A stretch of 64,000 nt of DNA from Tigriopus japonicus. Lineage: Eukaryota; Arthropoda; Copepoda; Harpacticoida; Harpacticidae. The notes beneath the pieces were generated by a model. The model was not told where the DNA came from, ran no database searches, and worked only from the letters and a program-made list of their open reading frames with translations. The DNA lies in the NCBI GenBank assembly GCA_010645155.1, contig CM021313.1, positions 3,463,466-3,527,465 of the forward strand, written 5' to 3'. Shown here in pieces: positions 11,752 to 21,298 of this stretch (within the stretch, counting starts at the first letter, position 1; each line of letters begins with the position of its first letter). The translations under genes and the position numbers were made by a program.

Positions 11752-11893
11752 ACCCCAAGGATGGCTCAAGCCAGGATTACTTTCAAAATACACACTGGGT
11801 CCGATTAGTACAATGAAAATTAAACTGAACAATATATTTGTTGCAAAAACCTCACATTTTAGTACAATGATCGGACCCAGTGTGTATTTTTTA
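11752..11893 (+). repeat. Dispersed repeat with 21-bp perfect hairpin, copy 1
   Basis: A perfect inverted repeat pairs 11785-11805 with 11870-11890 (core ACACACTGGGTCCGAT). The same sequence, starting GCCAGGATTACTTTC, occurs reversed at about 29440-29580 and diverged at 45270-45360, so this is a dispersed repeat family rather than a unique hairpin. Confidence 0.65.
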
Positions 11894-11984
11894 AATTCGT
11901 CCTGAAGTACAGTGGTCCCTGCTTACCCACACATGTTTAGATAGACTCTGCACACACATTTCATATGGACCTTCCCCCGAACAC

Positions 11985-12500
11985 ATATTCCTCTTGAAAC
12001 AGGCTTAAGAACCAGGTTGGTTTCTCCCGGGTCAAAACGGGGAGTTCTTTCTGAAACACAACTTGAGCAACTTAAAAATATCTTGCCTGTCCTTGGATTA
12101 TTTAGAACTGACAAGACACGATCGTACAACAAACGAATTTGAAGATAAAAACATCAATTCTAGAGCATGAAGTTATGCCAAGGCAAGGAATACTACAGCT
12201 CTACCAAGCTAAAGCTTAGTGTCCCTTGACCAAAGTGACACAACCTTTAATAACGTCGATTTCTAACAACGTTTGTCATGCCTTAATTAAGTTCAATATA
12301 ATCTTTGGATGGGTAAGATATTCGTAAATCGTTCAAGTTGGGTAACAGATAAGCTCAGAAACAATCGCCATTATGTTGTTGATTATTCAAGGAAAGGTAA
12401 GATATTCTTAAGTTCCAATTGTGTGATAGATGAGCGCAATGCAACTCCCCGTTTTGATTCGGGGGAGAGTTTCCGGGGGAAATCTAGTTCTTAATCTAAT
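11985..12500. repeat. Diverged inverted repeat pair
   Basis: The segment 11990-12110 is related, in reverse complement, to 12385-12500. Both contain AAGATATT(C/T)TTAAGTT and ACTCCCCGTTTTGA followed by a CCCGGG/CGGGGG-like run. The spacer of about 270 bases contains nothing recognised. Likely an old foldback element or two inverted copies of one repeat. Confidence 0.5.
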
Positions 12501-13234
12501 CACTTTTCAAAAGGAATTTGTGCTCGGATTAGTCAACCCTTTAGTTCCCAACGTTCACAGAAAGGGAACATGTTTTTAATCGCATACCAAGACTGTTTTA
12601 ACCTTTCATTTTGTAATCCAAGCTTTTGTGAGTGTTCTATAGAAACAAAATGGTCATCTCAGCACATTTAGAAGAAGAAATAGTCATTGCGTGGCTGAAA
12701 TTTAAATCTTATAAGGAACCAATTTTCAACTGTTGGTTTAAAAACTTTCACGTTGTTATTGTTTAGGTTTGAAGACATTCGTAAACAAAATTTTGAAAAC
12801 TGACAGACAAGAGTCTATTATTTGATTATAACAGTAAACTATATTTCTATGTACGTTGATGCCGGATGCATAATCAATTGAAGTTGATGTTCCTGCAATG
12901 GGAACGTTACGACCTTTAGGTCCAAAAAAAAAATCCTAAAGAGGATCTTGACGTTTAGTTTTAGGACCTTACAGTTATACTTTAGTAACTGATATCATTT
13001 TCGAAACATGCCTTCATGAGACCTCTCCCAAGGTTTTTTTTTGGCCTCAGTGCAACTGACAAACATTGTTTCAAAAAAGAAATCGTTGCACGTCAAATAT
13101 TTGAGCTTTTAAAGGTGGAGATAAGTCACTCCCTAGTAATTAATAATAGTCCCAGTTTTGACCTCTGATCTCCAGTTTTGCAAATGTTTTTTAGAAGGTC
13201 ATGATGTCCAAGATTGTAGACTTTTTGGAAGTCC
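12501..13234. other. Spacer, nothing recognised
   Basis: AT-rich spacer with short A and T runs. A GGAACGTTACGACCTTTAGG segment near 12900 has a loosely similar inverted counterpart near 16015-16050. No gene or complete repeat could be supported. Confidence 0.4.
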
Positions 13235-14012
13235 ATGATATCATTGCCCCGGGATAGCATGGGTTTCGAGCCCAATTTATTAGTCACCCAATTGGTTGAC
13301 CATATTGAGCACATCATTGACAGGCTAGGAAGTCACGAGTCAGTTGATGTAGTCAATCTTGACTTTGCCAAGGCCTTCGATAAGGTAGATTATGATCTTT
13401 TGCTCAATCAAATCGAAGAGTTTGGGATTCAGGGTAAGGTTCTCAATTGGATTGGAAGCTTCATTACTGAAAGGAAGCAAATGGCTAAGGTTGAAGAATC
13501 AGTTAGTCTCATGTATGATGTCAAGTCAGGTGGTCCTCAAGGTTCAATTTTAGGTCCGCTCTTGTTTATATTCTCTTTATTGCTCCTCTCCAGAAGTTTA
13601 GAACAAAAACCAGTATTTCTTCATATGCTGATGACACAAAATTAGTTTGTGGGAGGAATGGTCAGGACTCAAAATGTTTAGTTGAGGACTTAGAGAAAAT
13701 CTACTCTTGGGTTGGTGAGAGTAATATGACATTGAAAGGGATGAAGTTCCGCACAATGACGTATGGGGCGTCAAAATTAGATGTTCTGCTCAAAGACAAT
13801 GGAGGTTGTGATATTGAGCAGGTATCATCCAGGAAGGATTTAGGAGTTGTCATCCAAGATTATGGAAAGTTTGACGAGCATATCCAGTTGAAAGTGGGGA
13901 AGGCATTTCAAACGTGTGGCTGGATGTATCGAACTTTCAAGTCCAGAGATAGTATTACGATGCCAACTCTACACAAGTCTTTTGTTTAGCCGCATCTTGA
14001 ATATGCCTCACC

Positions 14013-14374
14013 AGAAGCAATGAGCTTGATCCGACCAAGCGTTTTGCACGAGGCATGTAGAGGGTACCAAAAAAAACAAATCTATAACCAAAGAAATGAT
14101 GCTAGACAAATATGAAGTTACCTGCCAGATAGTGAGTGGGCTGTAAGGTATGCCAATACAATCAATACCGTGACACTTAAAGTACGTATTCATAGAAATG
14201 CTCCCCCTATTCTCTGCACTCCCTCCCCCTTCCCAATTTTTTTCCTGTCGGTGGCCGTGTAATGTATCCCTAGATGGGATTTGTTGCCTTAAATCGTTAG
14301 GATAAGACAGTTTTTCAATGGCTGCTCATTCCATGTCACCGTTGACCCTAACAAAAATAAAATTTCATTTCATT
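14013..14374 (+). mobile_element. SINE-like insertion into the LINE
   Basis: A 362-bp insertion splits the LINE between its EYASP and IWAPMSS codons. It is flanked by TCACC (14008-14012 and 14375-14379) and ends in an A-rich run followed by an ATTTC microsatellite tail, as expected of a target-primed retroposon. Its 5' part was not matched to a tRNA or other known head. Five bases is a short duplication, so the exact edges are approximate. Confidence 0.6.
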
Positions 14375-14809
14375 TCACCCATCTGGGCTCCAATGAGTTC
14401 AGCAGGTTTACAAAAGGTCGAGCAGGTCGAAAAATGTTTCACCAGGAACATCACAGGAATGAGAGAGCTCTCGTATTGGGAGAGACTCCCAAAGTTAGAG
14501 CTGTACAGGACTCAGAGAAGGTATGAAAGGTATCTGATACTGTACGTCTTCAAGAGTGTTCATGGGCTCTATCCTGATCCAGGCTTTGAGATCAGTTGTA
14601 GCGATCGTAGAGGTTTTACGTGCGTTCTGAGAGCACCTCCAAGTCCAAGGGAATCGAGGCTAGTTCGAACAATAAAGTCATCCTCTCTTCTTTATCTGGC
14701 TCCTTCATTGTTCAATTTGTTGCCCATGAGCCTTCGTAGGAAATATGTAGGAGGTGATCCTTTAACAGCTTTTAAAGCAGGGTTTGATAAATTTTTAAAT
14801 ACTATACCT

Positions 14810-15036
14810 CAGGAGTGTGCAAACTTATTTAGCAGTGGGCCAAATTGGCCGGACCGTTGGCGCTCGCGGGCCACACCATCCAAAACGGCAAATAATTTCT
14901 AGTATAAAATTCGCGGGCTATGCCAAAATCATGCTGCGGGCCACAATCTATTGAAAATGACTGATCCTCTCGCGGGCCACGCGAAATCACCTCACGGGCC
15001 ACATTTGACCCGCGGACCAGGGTTTGCACACCCCTG
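14810..15036. mobile_element. hAT-type MITE in LINE copy a
   Basis: A 227-bp element with inverted ends CAGGAGTGTGCAAAC and GTTTGCACACCCCTG (14 of 15 matched), flanked by identical 8-bp duplications CTATACCT (14802-14809 and 15037-15044). Inside are several GCGGGCCAC repeats. It interrupts the last codons of the LINE reading frame and so is younger than that LINE copy. Confidence 0.9.
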
Positions 15037-15205
15037 CTATACCTGATCAACCCACCATTCAAGGGTTCTCTAGATCTGCTAACAGTACCTCGTTGGTAGA
15101 TAAAATTTCATATAATTGTTAATTATATAAGTTATATTTATGACTTATTTGTTTATAAGGAATTGCATTCCTTGTAGCTGTGGTAAAAAAATCTGCAAGC
15201 AACCA

Positions 15206-15492
15206 AAACACATGGGCAAAAACGCGCCTAAATAGTTTTACAATAGAAACGGCAGCTTTGATTGAAAACGAAAAATGTATGCCGGCTTCAGCAACGATTG
15301 ATATCTACTGTACTCCTACCCTTTTTTTACTTTCTAACATATCATTGGACAAATGTAACAAAGTAAATAGGTCCTTATTTGTCCAATATCCAAGATGCAA
15401 ACCACAATGCTTCACCATGGTACCAAATTTTTCCCCAAAGCCTGAATGAAGACCGAAATTGGAACCTAACGCAAATACATACATGTAAGGCC
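15206..15492. other. Spacer, nothing recognised
   Basis: Short interval between the LINE 3' end and the next repeat. Small frames on both strands show no domain. Confidence 0.4.
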
Positions 15493-15977
15493 ACACGGTG
15501 TTCAAAATGGTTTTCTGGGTTTGGATCGAAATATCCAAAGACATCTTGGTATATTTTGGACCCAAAATTCAATGAGGAACAACTTTACTTTTATTGTGTT
15601 ATAGAAGTTTAGGTCCAGGGAAAAAGTTATATACCTAAAAACCCATTAGAAATAACATTTTTTGAAAAACTATTTAATCTATTTTTAGAGACCATTTAGT
15701 TACTGGTTGAATTCTAATCGAATAAAAATACATTGATCAGCAGCTGAGTTATTTCAAAATTGGTTTTTCAAACGTCAAGAGTATTTTCAAAAATCAAAAT
15801 TTTCATTTTAAGACATTGAAAAGCTAAATGATTTTTTTGGGAATTTGTTTTTTGATATAACTGTAGCGTTTTTTTTTTTTCAAAAAGCTTACTTAGACGT
15901 AATATTTATGAAGAAGTTCAACACTTTGAAGCAAAATATTTCGAAAAGTCATGGGTATATTTTTTAGAATGCCGTGT
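15493..15977. mobile_element. MITE-like dispersed repeat, copy A
   Basis: About 485 bp bounded by an imperfect inverted repeat: ACACGGTGTTC at the left end and GAATGCCGTGT at the right, with weaker similarity for another 30 bases including CGAAATAT in both. Its left half (about 15493-15745) is the reverse complement of 29170-29420. A block near 15815-15870 (ATTGAAAAGCTAAATGA, GGGAATTTG, ATATAACTGTAGCG) recurs directly at 29050-29115. A diverged relative lies at 58065-58240. No clear target duplication. Confidence 0.6.
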
Positions 15978-17715
15978 TATGAGTCGGCCCACTTTCGGTA
16001 CCGTAAGGTAATAACGTTCCCAGAGCGGGAACATCATATTTAAGGACCTAAACACATCAGAACCCTAAGTTTAACGATTTACATATCTTTGTTGAAGTTC
16101 AAACAGTAATTTTGACAACAATGAGATCTAAAGACAAACTCCTTCTTGTCACCGTAACTAAAGGGTTAAGATCCATATACATTTCATCATATGTAGCATC
16201 TCTTGATTCTGATCATGCAATCTTCTCGGCGTGCTCTCCAGACCCACAGGTGGGCATACTGCATACTCTTGTTTCTTTTGTCGTTCCTCGCCGAATTCGG
16301 AATCATGGATCGCAACTTCCCCTGTCGGCTCCCTTCACTTTTCACATTCTATTTATTTATTTGTTCATTATTTTTCAGAACACCATGACACAGGCTGATT
16401 GCAAAATTGTCCTTCTAAGGGGCCAACTCTCCAATGGACCAAAACCACCAGCCGCAGGCTAGGTGGTTCTGGACAATCGGGCCATCGGCCTCTTGGACCC
16501 ACAACCGTTCTCAAAGAAGAGGGGCAACTGGTTCAAGAAACTTGCCAAAAGATATTATCCTACGCTGCTTGTTTGTCTTCCTTGAGAGCTTTTTGCAAAG
16601 TGATCTAAAAGCCTCATCAAGGGACTGTTGCTGTTACTTATTCATAAAACATTGGTTACAGTTGCAAACCGTGTGGGTGTCTGGTGTTGGAAAGGTGCCC
16701 AACAAGGAAATCTTTAATAGGCGGAAGGAACCTTCAAAATTGAGTCTTGCCAATGTTGGCCATTATCTCTTTGGGTCTAAAAAGGGAACCATTCAGCTGT
16801 AATTCTTGCAACAACTTTTTAATTGACGTTTGACATATTGAGGGACTTCATATGGCATTTATGCACATTATTGGCTTCATTAAGCTGACGATATAGCCAT
16901 ATTGGGATAGAGTTCTCTTTAGCTTCAGTGCATTTCTTCTTTGACCTTTGTCATTGTTCACTTTGGCTCCCATAATTTTAGTTATCTTGTTAAGTAGCTT
17001 CTCTGAGATATTGAAAAGTGTGAATTCTTCAGGTTTGAACCAGATGTTCGTTGTCCAGTTATGATTGTCCAAAGTCAATGCATGTCACTGTTGCTTTAGA
17101 CACTTTGAATTCCACTCTTGATGCACAAGACAGTTCAACAATACCAGCATTTCTTTGCATGAAAGTGCTCCAGGCTTTGGGAAGAGTCGAGACCCCTTTT
17201 AACAAGATAATTACCAATTATTCCAAAGTATATTCAGTAAAATTGATATCCTGAACCTTAAAGAAGGTTTGCGTTTCTTGATCATGATGTTGTGATGCAA
17301 TTGCGCAATATCAATTCGGATTAACTGGCCTTGAGTATATACTGTACTTGTGACAACTCCAGTGTTTGAAAGGCAGCAGCTGGAAGAGTATAGACTCGAC
17401 GAATGCTAATTCGACTTGATTTTTTTTATCCTCTCGCTTTTGAAGAAAGTGCGTTAACATGGGGCAATTAGCAGTTTATGTCAAAATTCAGCAAAAGTTG
17501 CAAATACGTGGTGAAATCAAAAACAAACAAGACTTGCGCTTTAATTCTAGATCGGTGCGTTTAAATAGAAGTTGGCTGAAGTAAAGAAGTATTCCTTTGA
17601 ATATGCTGAATAAAATATCCCGTTTGATCTATCTCTAATTTTGCCTCTCAAGACAGCCATAGCTGTTTAAAGAAGGGCACCACTCTCAACCCTGTGTGGG
17701 TGATCTATCCCCATC
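15978..17715. other. Spacer with small unrecognised frames
   Basis: Open frames at 16112-16462, 16434-16802 and 17078-16848 (minus) have no recognisable domain or motif. The last is lysine/asparagine-rich with MTLDNHNWTTNIWF at its start. They may be decayed transposon protein. No promoter, RNA gene or terminal repeats were supported. Confidence 0.4.
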
Positions 17716-18411
17716 TATCAGACCTGTTCAAGATACTTTGAAAAAGTATCAAGACAGTATTTTCCGCAAAGTATCTAGATAAAGATAGTTTAAGATACTT
17801 CTCAAAAATTGTATCTAGATAAAGATACCTCAAGATACTTTCCTGAAAAAGTATCTAGATAAAGATAGTTCAAGATAGCTTCCCGAAAAAACTATCTAGA
17901 TAAGATACTTCAAGATACTTTTCAAAAAACGTATCTATATAAGATACTTCTAGATACTTTTCTTCATAATGCGTAATGTCCAATTATTTGTGCATTATGC
18001 ACATTGAAAGTGGATGCATTATACATGTTGAGACTTGAGAGTTGACGCATTATACACATTGAGAGACGCACAAATAATTTGACATTATGCATTATGAAGA
18101 AAAGTATCTAGAAGTATCTTATCTAGATACTGTTTGGGAAAATGCATAATGCATACTTAACAATGCATAATGGATGCTTTAACACAAAAAATTGAGAGAA
18201 CACACTATCTAGATAAAGATAGTTTAAGATAGTTTGCCGAAAAAAAATATCTAGATAACGATACTTAAAGATATTTTCCCGAAAAAAGTATCTAGATAAA
18301 GATACTTAAAGATACTTTCCCGAAAAAAGTATCTAGATAAAGATACTTAAAGATACTTTCCCGAAAAAAGTATCTAGATAAAGATACTTAAAGATACTTT
18401 CCCGAAAAACA
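17716..18411. repeat. 41-bp tandem repeat with palindromic core, interrupted
   Basis: The unit is a 41-bp sequence containing GTATCTAGATAAAGATACTT and ending AAGATACTTTCCCG. Units are nearly identical and exactly 41 bases apart at 18288, 18329 and 18370, and more diverged copies fill 17730-17945 and 18205-18287. The TATCTAGATA core is self-complementary, so every unit can pair with itself and its neighbours. A hairpin element (17939-18122) and about 80 further bases interrupt the array. Confidence 0.85.
17939..18122. repeat. Long hairpin inside the 41-bp array
   Basis: Arms of about 55 bases (17939-17993 and 18068-18122) are reverse complements with about three mismatches. They include GATACTTCTAGATACTTTTC and AATTATTTGTGC, and the loop is about 74 bases. 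The outer parts of the arms are array units themselves. The structure may be an inserted palindrome or an inversion within the array. Confidence 0.75.
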
Positions 18412-18424
18412 TGGCGCAACTGGC

Positions 18425-20036
18425 ATGCCTCGGTTCTTGGTGATTATTCCTAACAGTCTCGTGATTTCTTCACTATGTCGTTTCATAATTCAATTCAGAC
18501 ATATAAAGGACATCTCACTAGGGTTTTCAATGCCGCAGATGAACTCCTTAGCCTTCCCTCAGTGCCAAATTCTCAACTTGATGCAATTTTGTCAAGAATC
18601 AATCGAGCATGGAAGAATTCATACTCAACATTCTGATAATCAATCCGAGGATGAATTTACTCGCATTGAAAAAGAATTGGAAGATTTTGATTCTAAGTCC
18701 ACTACCTTTTCCAAAAAGATCATCGCACTCATGCAAACAGGCGTATCCAATTCATCAGAAATTCAACGTCCCTCAACAATTAATATGAAATATAGCATCA
18801 ATATATCACTTCGTCCTGAGAAGCTTTCCTACGATGCTACAGGTGTACCCGAGCAAGACAGGACACTCGATCGCGGCCGCGTTTTACTTGATTACTCAGA
18901 GAAGGGTAAACTATGTGTAATTATAATTACGCGGTACTGGAAACTCTTCAGGCTGAGGTCCTCCTTCACCAGCCTCTCCATAGTGGTCGTTGGCTTGCCA
19001 AACTCTCGCGCGAGCCCCTTGATGGTGGCCTTACCCTTCCTCTCCTCAATCCTCTTCCTGACCGCCTCCACAGTCTCCGACGGCCTCGAGGGGGTGGCAT
19101 ACACCCTCTTGGGGATCTCTGCAGTCCCCCTTTTCACCGTCCTGTTGATGGTGTCGCGGGGTGAACCCAAAAGCTGGTGGATCTCCGTCGGAGTTTTCTC
19201 ACGCGCAGAAAGGGCTAAAATGGCCACTCGTTTGTCCTTCTGAGTCATGACTTTTTCATCTGCCATTATGATGACAATTGTGAAAAGTTGAATGTTTTTG
19301 TTTTTCCGAAGTGTTTAGATACAGCTGCATAGACCCATAAGCCAACAAACCAAAAATCGGAAATCCCAAAGTGTAGAGCGACAATTTTGAAAGTGTCCTA
19401 TCTTGCTCGGGTACATCTGTAATCTCTGAGTTTCGTGCTTGGAGTGAAGGCTTCACTATCTATTACACTTCAAACAAAATGTCCAACCTCCCACTTAGGG
19501 AACAACAGGGACATTTGAAAAGTTGCTTGGAATTGAAACTTCAGCAAGCTTTGTCTTTGAAGATGAATTCAGACACCAATGTAATCGAGTCGGGTGGAAG
19601 TATTGGCTTAATAAGGGACATATTCCTTCAAAATGTACCCTTACTTAAACGTCGATATTCTTTCTTCCGATGCGATCAAAAGAGTGGTGAAAAATTCTCC
19701 GACTGGTTTCTTCGTATACAGTTAGAGGGTCAAGAAGCAGAGTTAGAATCTATCACACTAGATGATCATTATTCTCTAAGATTCGTCACAGTCACAAGCG
19801 ATGAAAATCTTCGTTCCGAATTTCTCCGCCAAAACAAAATGTGGAAAGACGACCTACTCAAAATAGCCTACACTTGGGAATCCGCTAATATCATACAAAC
19901 CGCCTTGTCGCCTGATCATTCTATTCAACGAATTTCAACATACAAACAAGCGGGGAAGCATAATCTTGTCCGGAAATCAAATTCACCCAATAACAAATCA
20001 AGATTCAATTATGGCACACAAAAATGTTCTAGTTGA
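18425..20036 (+). pseudogene. Ty3/gypsy Gag, interrupted by a mariner element
   Basis: Two Gag segments are recognisable by composition and by a typical junction (SLRPEKLSYDAT before the insertion, EFRAWSEGFTIYY after it). An acidic helix, NQSEDEFTRIEKELEDFDS, is near the N-terminus. The mariner insertion at 18848 splits the frame, and an extra shift of two bases separates the two halves. The downstream part (ORF 19479-20036) ends before the zinc knuckle, which is in another frame. Confidence 0.65.
18848..19411 (-). mobile_element. Internally deleted mariner-like element with transposase N-terminus
   Basis: The 564-bp element has ends CCCGAGCAAGACAGGACACT and its complement with one mismatch, flanked by TA at 18846-18847 and 19412-19413. 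On the minus strand a frame from ATG at 19266 to 18892 encodes a 124-residue helix-turn-helix-like N-terminus (TQKDKRVAILALSAREK, PTEIHQLLGSPRDTINRTVK). The DDE catalytic domain is absent, so it cannot mobilise itself. The coding part is much more G+C-rich than the surrounding gypsy sequence, consistent with horizontal or recent entry. Confidence 0.85.
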
Positions 20037-20317
20037 AATCAACCCCGAAAAAATCATTCAAGAGAGAATTGTTCTGCTCGAGACACAATTTGCTCAATGT
20101 GTGGAAAAATGGGACATTTTGCCAAGGTATGCTTCAGCAAGAGAAACAATGAGATGATTCAATCTACTGAAGTCGACACCGAAGGGTTAAATTCTTTAGA
20201 AGAACCAACATGCAATTCTTCTATTCTAACTCATTCCATTCACGTGAATTTTGCGGTTGGGATGTCGTCGAAGTTGAAGTTCACTCATCTGGTATTCCTT
20301 TCAAATTGCGTGCTATA

Positions 20318-20475
20318 CAGTCAACTTCGGATATAAGGGACCCGGATATAAGGGATTTTCGCTTATAAGGGACTGTTTTGGAAGGTCCGGATGATCGATG
20401 TCCATGCAATTTCGGTCGGATATAAGGGACGAATTTCGGTGGTCCCGCCGGGTCCCTTATATCCGAAGTTGACTG
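20318..20475. mobile_element. Pogo/Tigger-like MITE in the gypsy protease region
   Basis: A 158-bp element with perfect 28-bp inverted ends (beginning CAGTCAACTTCGGATATAAG) and TA duplications at 20316-20317 and 20476-20477. The CAGT..ATAAGGGA end style is typical of pogo-like elements in the Tc1/mariner superfamily. It sits a few codons before the retropepsin catalytic DTGA. Perfect ends imply a young insertion. Confidence 0.9.
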
Positions 20476-20903
20476 TACCTGACACTGGAGCAACTCAAAC
20501 AATCAAATCATTAGACCTTGTCCAAAAATATGGAATGAGTATCGAGGAATCCAACATTCCTAATGATTCAGCAGCAAATGGATCGAAGCTAGATTGCCAC
20601 GGGGCCATTCAATTACGGGTTGTTTATCTCGGCAAGTACAGTACAGAAGTATTAGCATTTGTAACTTCCAGTTGCAAAGATACGATGCTTTTGTCGTGGC
20701 ATGATATGATCAAGTTACATATGATACCTTCAACTTTCCCCAAAATGTACGAAGATGCCATTCATCCTATTCATCTTATTCACACACATGAAGACCTCTC
20801 AATGACGATAAATCGTATTTTCCGAGATTTTCAAGATGTTTTCAATTGTGAATCCGGCCTTCTTCCAATGAATTGTCCTCCATTGGTAATACACCTTCGC
20901 ATA

Positions 20904-21298
20904 CCGGGTGTTTCAAAAGAAACGGAACACCTAATTCCATCGTCAATAACTCATGATTGAAACCATGTATGAACCTCACTATTCTTGGATAGAATTGGCC
21001 AAACACTTGACTTGAAAAGTCAGAAAAAGCAATTTCACCCAATTTCAATATTTAAGCGACGACGATTTTTTCCCTGAAGGGCCCTTTACGAAAACAGAGC
21101 GTTCGTGACTCCGATTTTTTTCTCTCTTCAGAAATTTGGCTAAAATCAAAAATAAGGCGACAAAAAGAGAATAACAACTTGTGTATCTTAAGAATTGTTA
21201 TCTGCCGCATCTTTTTGATCTCTATACATTTTTTGTGAGATGAACAATTTCCGAGTTACGGACATGGTTTGCCGTTCCGTTTCTTATGCATCACCCGG
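20904..21298. mobile_element. Tc1/mariner-type MITE in the gypsy pol region
   Basis: A 395-bp element with imperfect 25-bp inverted ends (CCGGGTG..AAGAAACGGAAC) and TA duplications at 20902-20903 and 21299-21300. No transposase frame. Removing it with one TA joins the gypsy frame between HLR-I and DIKVIPTKF without a shift, confirming the boundaries. Confidence 0.85.

Larger units (their letters stand above)
13235..15205 (+). pseudogene. CR1/jockey-like LINE reverse transcriptase, 5'-truncated and broken (copy a)
   Basis: Reverse transcriptase remnants run in order: NLDFAKAFDKV (catalytic Asp block A), GGPQGSILGPLLF, and a broken SSYADDTKLVCG-like region near 13618-13650. Thumb and C-terminal segments follow (EQVSSRKDLGVVI, GKAFQTCGWMYRTFKS) and then the C-terminal block ending near 14800. 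Frameshifts, a TAG at 13987 and two later insertions (14013-14374 and 14810-15036) disrupt it. The 3' end matches the three other copies of this family, ending GGAAT..ATTCCTTGTAGC near 15160-15180. The family clade is inferred from the reverse transcriptase signature only. Confidence 0.8.

Noticed and set aside
17716..18411. CRISPR-like array of spaced repeats
   Set aside because: Units are contiguous with no variable spacers, and the sequence is eukaryotic; this is a satellite.
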